Both the position numbers and the translations under genes were made by a program. Positions 1-6,333 of a DNA stretch of 10,284 nt are shown one piece after another. Under the pieces are notes generated by a model. That model had not been told where the DNA came from and searched no databases. It was given only the letters and a program-made list of their open reading frames with translations. The stretch comes from Stephanodiscus triporus (Eukaryota; Bacillariophyta; Thalassiosirophyceae; Thalassiosirales; Thalassiosiraceae): positions 1-10,284 of the forward strand of contig JALLAZ010002648.1 in the NCBI GenBank assembly GCA_036939755.1, read 5' to 3'. Every line of letters starts with the position of its first letter. Position 1 is the first letter of the stretch.

Positions 1-780
1 ATAAGACTGTGCCTTTTATCAACAAAAAGTATAGTGAGATCCGTGCAAACATCAACTCCAATATTAAGGGAGAGTATATTGGTGAGTCAAAGATATGATT
101 CTACCAAAATGTGGACATACTCAATGGCTAACCAACTTCCACCTTCTTGTTCTTGTTGCTTGATATACTCCTCTAGCCAAGTTAGGAAGGGGGGATTTGG
201 CTGAGAGAATTGATTACAAGTCGGTACGAGAATTTTTGGCATGTACAAGAAATCCAAATTTACTGGACAAAATTAAAAAAATTTCTCTATAGGACTTTTA
301 TGATTAATGCATTGTTGAGTAAAAAAGGGATGTACATTCCTTACCAATATGGAATCTACGGCTTTGTTACAAGGGATGCATCTCCAGATTTATGGTGAAG
401 TCCTCCCTTTGCGGAGACATGACAAATGCGACCACATCCAGACTTCTCCCAAGAGCTACGTTCAACGACCTTTGTGCTTAAATCAATAACAATCACCTGA
501 GAAGAGGTAAACAAGCCACGGGAATTCTTTCAAGCCACATCTAAAGCTAGAGAATCATTGGCAAAAGATGTTGATGATTGGATGGCAGCAAAGCACAAAA
601 GGAACAGTTAAGAATGATGGTATATTTCAACCAGTGAAAACCTTGCATCTACACATGAGAAAACGTAATTCTTTCTTCATGCTACAGTATAAAACTTGCA
701 TCTCCCACCTAAAAAACTTACTTCTTCTTCTCAAAACCTTTACTAAGGAGCAGTATGTAGAAACAGGATTTGCCGTAAGA
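1..780. other. AT-rich stretch with no recognisable gene
   Basis: I see no convincing gene here. Short open frames at 210-398 and 568-849 (+) have no recognisable motif, and they sit in AT-rich sequence with frequent stops in every frame. Because the DNA to the right holds decayed retroelement pieces, this stretch may be more of the same decayed beyond recognition, but nothing in the sequence proves that. No tRNA, rRNA, tandem repeat or CRISPR-like structure was noticed. Confidence 0.5.
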
Positions 781-841
781 GATGTCAGCTCATACTGGAG
801 TATTTGGCATCAATCCATAATAATGTCATCAAAGCGGGAGT

Positions 842-985
842 CCTCTTGAAGGATGTCCCGCTTGTCTTCTTCATACATTTGCCTTCGGAAACCACAAGGG
901 CACATCCCTGCAACCTGAGCTCCTCAAGAAACTCATCTCAAAGGAAATCCACTATGTTTACTGTGTCCCGCTACCACTGCATCTC
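842..985 (+). pseudogene. Fragment resembling the segment upstream of a retroelement reverse transcriptase
   Basis: The frame starting at 842 reads without a stop through FGNHKGTSLQPELLKKL and then SKEIHYVYCVPLPL. A GNHK block followed by an alternating charged/hydrophobic segment and a PLPL block is, from memory, a pattern found upstream of the RT core in a family of algal retroelements. The RT core is missing: no DD box or other catalytic motif follows, and resemblance ends near 985. An overlapping frame from about 771 also reads as plausible protein (LILEYLASIHNNVIKAG), suggesting a frameshift near 840-880. This would be a dead fragment of a pol gene from an element unrelated to the copia insertion on the right. 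The call rests on remembered similarity only. Confidence 0.35.
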
Positions 986-1650
986 ATGATGATTTGGCTA
1001 AGAACCACAGGCTATTTATGGAGTCGTTTGCAAATGGCCTCCATCACACTGGAGTAGATTGGAAAATCACTTGTGCAATCCTCAAAAAGAGCGCAAGATT
1101 CAAGGATTATGATTCTAATCCTGAATTTTGGTGGACTGGAGATGAGGATGGTATTGATTAGTCTGTTGGTTCTACCCCTCGGAAATCTAACAACCGCGTT
1201 GCCAGTTACCCTTCATGTGCCTATGCCACAGTTATTGTGTCTTCTTCTCCCTTCCCACCTTCTTTAGCAGACCCTGAAGTGCTACACCAGTGGCAATGAT
1301 TCCACCAAGGACAGGGAGGGTAGCGGCTTCATTGAACGCAAGTGTTGGGGATGTGGGTTGCCACACCTTTGGTCCAAATAGGAGAAGGGTAAATACGTGG
1401 TTATCCGTCCCAACGCCAATAAACCAGGCATTCGTGCGAACGCTGCGGCTCAGATCAAAGACTTTCAGGAGCGGCAAGGGCGTAAAACTGCCAAGGGTAT
1501 TACGCGCAAGAACGTTAACATGTTGAACTGGGATGACATCCCAAGGAGCGTCGAGCGGTGCTTCTTCAGCAGCATCATTCTGGTTTGGTAGTGACCACCA
1601 ATGGGGGGAGCGTTGCTTCCTCAATTACTGGAGGTGCAATCCACCTCAAA
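961..1650 (+). pseudogene. Gag-like zinc-knuckle remnant of an older retroelement, frameshifted
   Basis: Three consecutive frames give protein-like sequence. Frame 1 (961-1167) reads ASHDDLAKNHRLFMES, then VDWKITCAILKKSARFKDYD, and stops at TAG 1165-1167. Frame 2 (about 1268-1591) reads STKDREGSGFIERKCWGCG, with cysteines at 1343 and 1352 and a histidine at 1364 (C-X2-C-X3-H spacing), then PNANKPGIRANAAAQIKDFQ and TRKNVNMLNWDDIP. Frame 0 (from 1558) continues with LLQQHHSGLVV and GSVASSITGG. The knuckle frame has an in-frame TAG at 1379-1381, and an Arg codon (cgt, 1409-1411) stands just before PNANKP, where I would expect the last zinc-binding cysteine. A single-base change from tgt would explain that. 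A Gag normally binds RNA and assembles particles; with at least two frame changes and internal stops, this copy cannot. It is a different family from the intact copia gag at 5218. Confidence 0.45.
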
Positions 1651-2173
1651 GATCCGCATTATACTATGTGGATGCATTGTTACATGCTCACGGATGTTGA
1701 CATGCTTATAATTGATCCCAATCATGTCCCTCTTGACATGTAAGGTGGGATTGTTGATGTGCACTCTCTTCCCATCCGTCATCCCAAACGATGCAGTTTG
1801 CAAGCTATTTTGGCCAAGCTCCAAGAGATTCTCAGATAAGATGCCACTGACGATAGTCTCTCGAGAGAAGATACACACCTTCTTGTTCCACAGTAGGCCC
1901 AGGAATCACACACTGACGATGTTTCTTCGATTCGACATTGAGGCGATCAAGAGGCTACAGTATCATTAATCTGTGAAGAAAAGGCCATTAAGGTGTAAGT
2001 ATATGTTGAGGGAATCCAATTATTAAATGATGACACTATTAACAATGATGGATTTAGAGGGGATACTGATTCCCGTTTGATTGATCACTTTTCACCATTA
2101 CCACATCCGGTGAACAGGTCACGCAACAGCAAGAACAAGCTGTCTTATTTCCCTCTCATCTTGTTGACGTTTA
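1651..2173. other. Intergenic stretch, no clear gene
   Basis: No supported gene. On the plus strand the frame from the Gag-like remnant runs to a stop at 1741-1743 and then breaks up. On the minus strand an 85-codon open frame (1878-1621) reads as reasonable protein (for example RDMIGINYKHVNIREHVTMH), but I cannot assign it and it overlaps the plus-strand remnant. The stretch may hold decayed retroelement sequence on either strand. Confidence 0.4.
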
Positions 2174-2911
2174 TTGCTTCTACTTTTCCGCAATGTGGTG
2201 GTATGTAGCATTTCAAGTAATATGAGTGAGCGGATATTATATCAACACCTCATTAACAGATTCATCAGGAACCTACAATGTTGGGAATTAAAATATGTTC
2301 CTTTATGTTGTGATACGAATAACATATTGCTCATTGCAACAGTAAAATCGCTCAGCTTTGCTTCAAATGGCAACAAGACGTATGCTGGCTGCACCAAGGG
2401 CATTACCATCATCGCCACTCCCTGGCGGTCGGTCAAAACTATGAACGAGGAGGCGGCGGAGGAAACATACTTCGATGCAGCAACCCTCAAGTCACCGGCG
2501 GACATCAGGAAGCATATGACGGGGGCCAAAGTGGAACTACCGTCCTCCTTTCTGGGTCTCATCCGGGTGCTCAACAACTACAGCCACCTCCTGGAGGTCC
2601 TGTTTGGAGCGGATTGTCCGCACTTGGTTATGGTTCTCGCCATCCAAGAGGGCCTTGAACAGCACGAGACAGATCTAGAGTTGCGGCTCATGGTGTCTCT
2701 CATCCTACACCTCATGTGGCAAGTGCATCACGACGCACAGGAGATTTTTGTAGCATGTGAAGCTTGGAACAATGGCGAGCCGTTGCCACGTTTGGCACTG
2801 GGCCTCAGGGTCCAACAACTGGCTGACAATTGTGCCATCCAGACCATGCTGACTTGTCTGGCCGCGGCTTCCTTGGGCGAGCACTCACAGAAAACTGAAC
2901 AGATGATTTAA
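2174..2911 (+). CDS. 245-codon ORF of unknown function, probably a transposon-associated relic
   Basis: I do not recognise a characterised family. The first 55 or so codons (2174-2340) are AT-rich and look like chance extension, so the true start is uncertain. From about 2350 the sequence becomes clearly GC-richer and reads as a compact, mostly helical soluble protein. Landmarks are CTKGITIIATPWRSVKTMNE, then YFDAATLKSPADIRKHMTGA, LNNYSHLLEVLFGADCPHL, LILHLMWQVHHDAQ and FVACEAWNNGEPLP, ending at TAA 2909-2911. There is no signal peptide, membrane segment or zinc knuckle. Similar LLEVLFG/CPHL proteins seem, from memory, to be multicopy in diatom genomes, and the neighbours are transposon fragments. 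I infer an accessory or Gag-like ORF of an old mobile element rather than a host gene. Absence of stops over about 560 bp makes it the best preserved piece left of the copia element. Confidence 0.45.
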   Translation: MLLLFRNVVVCSISSNMSERILYQHLINRFIRNLQCWELKYVPLCCDTNNILLIATVKSLSFASNGNKTYAGCTKGITIIATPWRSVKTMNEEAAEETYFDAATLKSPADIRKHMTGAKVELPSSFLGLIRVLNNYSHLLEVLFGADCPHLVMVLAIQEGLEQHETDLELRLMVSLILHLMWQVHHDAQEIFVACEAWNNGEPLPRLALGLRVQQLADNCAIQTMLTCLAAASLGEHSQKTEQMI

Positions 2912-3140
2912 TACTTCCGCCATCTTGTTTCTTATAACAGAGTACAACGCACAATATGGGGGAACACATTGTAATGGCAGTTTCTTTTGTTAATGTCGTT
3001 TTCCCATTGCAGATATTGCATTCATAGTCTTCAATATTTACCGTTTCACAATAATGTGCGATGAGGTCTTCAAGTGTGCAGTCTTGATCTACTTCCTTTT
3101 TGTTGAAGGCTGCTCTGAGGTGAACATTCAGACCACGCCT
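2912..3140. other. Non-coding gap
   Basis: AT-rich sequence between the unknown ORF and the minus-strand remnant. I saw no open frame, repeat or RNA gene in it. Confidence 0.5.
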
Positions 3141-3605
3141 TTATGTAAGTTGTTTATCATCATTACCATTGTTAAAATCTTTGGTATCTTCACTTTCACC
3201 TGCTGGTAATTGCTCTTGACTCACACTATCAGGAAAAACAAAACTCTTATTACCAATTGAAATACACGAAGCCCAATTTGCCGAGAGATGAGTGGTCATC
3301 CAATATTCGATTTCTGCGATTCTACATTCTAATTTGTTTATCTTTTCCTTTTTTAACCATAGTTGTTGAATTACTGAACGTAAATAATGGTTGATTTGTG
3401 TGATTTCTTCTTGCACCCTCTCATCATCTCTTGCTGCACATCATTGTTCTAACTCACTTTCATGCACTCCCAGCACTGCCGGTTCTCGAGGATAATGGGC
3501 CACGTCATGATGGTTATTCACATTGAGTAGCTGGTCAGTGATGTTACGAACAGGAGCATTCACCACATCATGGGCATGTTCTTCAGCACATTGTTCTAAC
3601 TCGAT
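3141..3605 (-). pseudogene. Minus-strand remnant rich in charged residues, possible coiled coil, one internal stop
   Basis: The minus strand reads in one frame from about 3605 to 3141, broken by a single TGA (complement of 3441-3443). Upstream of it the translation includes CAEEHAHDVVNAPVRNITDQ and VHESELEQ. Downstream it gives VQEEITQINHYLRSVIQQLW, then LKKEKINKLECRIAEIEYWM, which has coiled-coil-like heptad spacing of hydrophobic residues, and ends with an acidic tail (GESEDTKDFNNGNDDKQLT). The downstream open frame has no ATG; its first possible start is GTG at 3416, so it is more likely the tail of a broken frame than a complete gene. A 14-bp direct repeat lies at both ends of the upstream part. 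Function unknown. It could be chance open frame, though the consistent reading across the stop argues mildly for past coding. Confidence 0.3.
3442..3602. repeat. 14-bp direct repeat, copies 147 bp apart
   Basis: CATTGTTCTAACTC occurs at 3442-3455 and again at 3589-3602, with similar GCACA-containing sequence just before each copy. The spacing of 147 bp is 49 codons, so on the minus strand both copies encode the same ELEQ residues. This fits an old in-frame internal duplication of the minus-strand remnant. It may also be chance in AT-rich DNA. Confidence 0.4.
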
Positions 3606-3628
3606 TTGTCACAAAAGTACAATGGAAG

Positions 3629-4421
3629 GGTGGAGGATGCCGTCATCGGCTCCCTCCTCGCGTGAAGAAGTACCGCGATGAGGACCCGTCAACTGAACCA
3701 AAGCTTGCCATTCCCATCTTGACGGTAACAGCAATTGCATCAAACTACAGATAGAACATATACTTAAATGCAATGGCAGATTTAGTCATTATTGCTTTCT
3801 TCTACCTCCTCTGAGTGGGAGAATATACGATGCCGGCTAAGCCCAAACCCAAATGTTCGCCTATGGCGGCCTGGTCAGTTATTACTACATTCTGCTAGTC
3901 CCAGCACCCTCTTGACGGCAGACAGCGCAACAATCTATATTGTTCACACCAAGAATTGTACAAAAGGTGCCGTGGTCCATCACAAAATGTGTGGCAGACC
4001 AATTTGTCCTCCCGTCGCAGCACTGGACCAATGTATATCCAACATGCAACAGGGTCCACCTACCGGATCGCTCAGCGCGGTCTATCACCCATTGGCAAAA
4101 ATTACCAGAGTGTCTGACCGCAAAATTGGTATTACCGTCCGGTGGGGAGCAACCTCCGATCGCCTTCTCACACGGGGATATTCTCTACAGCGCATTTCCT
4201 TCCACAGCCTCCGAACGGGTGGGGCCATGGCGATGAAACTCAGTGGGGCATCGGACAGCACGATCATGCAAGTTGGCCGATGGACATCTCTCACCTACCT
4301 CACATACATCCACTCGCAGATTGGCAGCTTTACAGCGGGCCTGGCAGCACAAATGACTACAGCATTTGGCGTGAACACCAACTCAAACAAGCCTAGCGTC
4401 ACAAGAGAATCTTCTCCATAA
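3629..4421 (+). pseudogene. Tyrosine recombinase pseudogene (DIRS/Crypton-like or related algal family)
   Basis: Tyrosine recombinases cut and rejoin DNA using a catalytic Arg, an HxxR motif, a His/Trp and a nucleophilic Tyr. The N-terminal part is in frame 2: YRDEDPSTEPKLAIPI, then ADLVIIAFFYLL, TGA (3812-3814), VGEYTMPAKPKPK. The TGA sits where the first catalytic Arg is expected (LL-R-VGEY), as from a CGA-to-TGA change. A second stop lies at 3752-3754. The rest is in frame 0 from about 3912: ADSATIYIVHTKNCTKG, ICPPVAALDQ, FHSLRTGGAMAMKLSGASDS (His 4203, Arg 4212), VGRWTSLTYLTYIHSQI (Trp 4281, likely nucleophile Tyr 4305). A frameshift therefore lies near 3880-3910. With two stops, a frameshift and no Arg I the copy is dead. 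The C-terminal motif set is diagnostic; the exact element class cannot be settled here. Confidence 0.7.
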
Positions 4422-4631
4422 CCACGGCATTGCCACGTAGTTCGACCAAGGGCCCTCCGCCATCCAGCAGCAGTAGCAAGAAGAAGCAGCGAGTCAGTCG
4501 ACTCGCCGATCATTTTCGTATGAGCAAATACTATGCACATGATCCATTCTCAGCAAAGATTATGTGCAAACTTTCCAACATTGCTTCCCGATGAGACAAC
4601 CTCATTTGCATCATGAACTTTGTGCAACCTA
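4422..4631. other. Short gap after the recombinase pseudogene
   Basis: No gene is supported. There is a short run of AGC/AAG triplets around 4465-4490, encoding Ser/Lys-rich sequence in one frame. It may be the decayed basic tail of the recombinase or simple sequence. Confidence 0.4.
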
Positions 4632-4988
4632 CTAAGGCTTTTCGTGTGGGCTTGGAGGATACTGCCCCCAAGGAAAAACTCTCCAAGAAAGGTCCTCCGA
4701 GAGGATCATGTCAATCCTGGATGAAGGTTGGAAGCAGGATTCTTCGTTCACGTTCAATGAATCAACAATATTGCATGGTAACTCTAGACTGGGACAGAGA
4801 AATCCCTTGTGGAGCTGGCCTTTGTGTTCAAACGTAATTTTAGAGCCAGGTTGAAAGAAGGGGGGTAAGATATGTGGAGTGGGCTTCGGGATAAGAGATG
4901 GTATGTATTTGGACAAGATCGCCCACAACGTGCCGTTGTCAAAAACAATGAGATACTGGGGGGACAAGGTTGGATCAAAAGGAATATT
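4632..4988 (-). pseudogene. Minus-strand retroelement-like fragment, cut at its 5' side by the LTR
   Basis: The minus strand is open from the LTR junction (codon 4988-4986) to a stop at 4634-4632. It starts NIPFDPTLSPQYLIVFDNGT and continues through PSLIPKPTPHILPPFFQPGS and KITFEHKGQLHKGFL to EDLSWRVFPWGQYPPSP. The FDNGT and PGSKITFEHKGQLHKGFL segments suggest small beta-barrel-type modules that, from memory, occur in algal retroelement polyproteins; I cannot name the family with certainty. There is no ATG start within the fragment: the open frame runs straight into the 5' LTR. This suggests that the copia insertion split an older ORF, with the missing upstream part expected beyond the 3' LTR. 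It could also be an already truncated relic. Confidence 0.4.
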
Positions 4989-5044
4989 CTGTTAGACTGG
5001 CTAGCTTAGCAGTTAGGAGATCATTGGAGCTTTTAGTTTAGGGA

Positions 5045-5065
5045 CGAGAATTTAAACAATTCTCG
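5045..5065. repeat. 8-bp perfect inverted repeat in the 5' LTR
   Basis: CGAGAATT (5045-5052) and AATTCTCG (5058-5065) are perfect reverse complements around a 5-nt loop TAAAC. It could be a dyad protein-binding site in the LTR promoter or a hairpin in the RNA end. It lies near the TATA-like TTTAAA. Confidence 0.6.
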
Positions 5066-5112
5066 GAGTTTCCAGTTTGCAAGCGAAAGGTTTGCATTTA
5101 TGTAGCTCATAA

Positions 5113-5174
5113 ATTTAGCTACGACCTTATATGCAACTATCACGATTGCCACTGTCTAGCAGTCGTAGCTAAAT
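5113..5174. repeat. 13-bp perfect inverted repeat between LTR promoter region and gag start
   Basis: ATTTAGCTACGAC (5113-5125) and GTCGTAGCTAAAT (5162-5174) are perfect reverse complements with a 36-nt loop. The loop holds a smaller ACTG/CAGT hairpin. A competing hairpin, GTAGCT (5102-5107) with AGCTAC (5117-5122), uses the same left arm. The structure lies 43 nt upstream of the gag ATG, so it would form in the 5' end of the genomic RNA if transcription starts upstream of it. A role in RNA packaging, dimerisation or reverse transcription is possible but inferred. Confidence 0.6.
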
Positions 5175-5217
5175 CCTTTCAGATCAATTCATTCGTCACC
5201 AAACACAACGTTTAACC

Positions 5218-6333
5218 ATGGGAATACGTCACGACGTCGAACAGGGTCTCGAAAAGTATGAGATCACGAAAATCGATGGACAACCAACGGACGAAGATTT
5301 AAATCTGCTGATGAAAGAACTCACCAATGCCGCTGGCAGCGTCGCAACTCTAAATGGGGGCGGAGAGCACGGCCATGTTGGCATGGTCATCGACGAAGCA
5401 GAATACGTCCTCTTCTCCAATGGCGGTTCCAAATTTGTCGTCCCAACGAACCCTGGCCCGTATCCGGCAAGTGTCGACACGGACAAACTCATCCGTGAAC
5501 GTCAAATTGCGGAGCACAAGGCAGAATGCAACGAGTACGAAACTTACCTTGGCGTTGAGAACTTCCTTCGCAGGATGATCATCAAAGCGATCGACCACGA
5601 ATGGCTCGCCGAGGTGGAAAGCGAAACGATGGGATTCAATCACTTATCTCCGAAAGCGCTACTCACCCACCTTCGCAACGTTGGGGGAACCCTCGATCAC
5701 ATGGATGTGACAGAACTTTTTACAAACATTCAAAAGCCATGGGATGGCATTGAAGCCCCCGCGGCCCACTTTGCACGAGGCGACAAATTTGAGCGTCAGT
5801 TATTGAAAGTCGGGCAAAACAAAAATCCAGACTTGCGACTTGCCTTCGCCCTAGCAACATTCCATACTTCCGGCGAATACGAACCTGCCCTCCGCGATTG
5901 GGACACCAAGCCAAAGGCAGATCAGACATTCGCCAACTTCCGCGTTTTCATTCAGAAGGAATTTGGAAAGCTTCACAAGCAAAACAAAACCACCGCCAAA
6001 TCGGTTGGTTTCGGCATTGCGAACAGCGTCACCGACAAAGAAGTTGAGAAAATCGAACAGCTCGAAGCACAGGCCCTCATGATCGCCGAGCTTGCGAACA
6101 GCATGCAGGAGCAGAATCAGAAGCAATTTAAAGAGATGATGGAATTGTTCAAAGCCGCGCTCGACAAGAACTCACCTACTCCGACCAATCCAAAGAAGAG
6201 TGGGGAGGGGAAGAAGAAGAAAAAGTGCCAACACTGCGGGTTGGAAGTGTACCACAAGCCCGACGATTGCTTCGAACTTGAAGTCAACGCCGCCAAACGC
6301 CCTGCGAGTTGGAAGAGCAAGAAAAGCACCTGA
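5218..6333 (+). CDS. gag: Gag nucleocapsid precursor of the copia element
   Basis: A 371-residue Gag that should assemble virus-like particles and bind the element RNA. The N-terminal block includes [18 protein letters not shown] (residues 46-63), a pattern I associate with algal copia Gags. A mostly helical capsid-like region follows (about 90-260). Residues 271-318 ([19 protein letters not shown] onward) look like a coiled coil suited to multimerisation. A lysine-rich stretch (332-336) then leads into a zinc knuckle with Cys337, Cys340, His346 and Cys351. This is C-X2-C-X5-H-X4-C, one residue longer before His than the classic CX2CX4HX4C. The start is the first ATG after the LTR. The frame ends at TGA 6331-6333, and pol continues in the same frame with no further stop, so Gag is probably both a free product and the N-terminus of a Gag-Pol fusion. 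Confidence 0.93.
   Translation: MGIRHDVEQGLEKYEITKIDGQPTDEDLNLLMKELTNAAGSVATLNGGGEHGHVGMVIDEAEYVLFSNGGSKFVVPTNPGPYPASVDTDKLIRERQIAEHKAECNEYETYLGVENFLRRMIIKAIDHEWLAEVESETMGFNHLSPKALLTHLRNVGGTLDHMDVTELFTNIQKPWDGIEAPAAHFARGDKFERQLLKVGQNKNPDLRLAFALATFHTSGEYEPALRDWDTKPKADQTFANFRVFIQKEFGKLHKQNKTTAKSVGFGIANSVTDKEVEKIEQLEAQALMIAELANSMQEQNQKQFKEMMELFKAALDKNSPTPTNPKKSGEGKKKKKCQHCGLEVYHKPDDCFELEVNAAKRPASWKSKKST
6331..6333 (+). promoter_or_regulatory. Gag UGA stop, likely programmed readthrough site
   Basis: TGA followed by AGG. It is the only stop between the gag ATG (5218) and the pol TAA (10192), and both sides are in the same reading frame. A large paired RNA element begins 8 nt downstream. UGA is the leakiest stop codon in general, although the base after it (A) is not the known CUA-type context. 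The alternative is a simple nonsense mutation in this copy; the downstream structure and the otherwise clean ORF make programmed readthrough the better guess. Confidence 0.6.

Larger units (their letters stand above)
4990..5218 (+). repeat. 5' LTR (right boundary uncertain)
   Basis: The left boundary at 4990 is fixed by identity with 10231 onward. The right boundary cannot be fixed because the 3' LTR is truncated. LTRs of this class end in CA; candidates are 5204, 5206 or 5218, the last giving GTTTAACCA, which roughly mirrors the starting TGTTAGAC. The LTR would then be about 215-229 bp, with the gag ATG (5218) at or directly after its end. It should carry the promoter and polyadenylation signals; TTTAAA at 5051-5056 is a weak TATA-like candidate. 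The region contains two strong inverted repeats, listed separately. Confidence 0.8.

Noticed and set aside
1232..1624. 130-codon open frame on the minus strand
   Set aside because: It is antisense to the Gag-like zinc-knuckle remnant, whose plus-strand reading (CWGCG, NKPGIRANAA, NWDDIP) is more protein-like.
1621..1878. 85-codon minus-strand frame reading RDMIGINYKHVNIREHVTMH
   Set aside because: Protein-like and possibly a real relic, but I cannot assign it, and it overlaps plus-strand remnant sequence. Not enough to call; a translated search would settle it.
4450..4500. AGC/AAG triplet run as a microsatellite
   Set aside because: Too short and imperfect to call a repeat; more likely part of a decayed basic protein tail.
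5229..5929. Several 69-97 codon minus-strand frames opposite gag
   Set aside because: Shadows of a conserved Gag reading frame with no motifs.
6331..6333. TGA as selenocysteine or reassigned codon
   Set aside because: No selenocysteine context, and TGA interrupts other relics as a stop. Readthrough or mutation is simpler.
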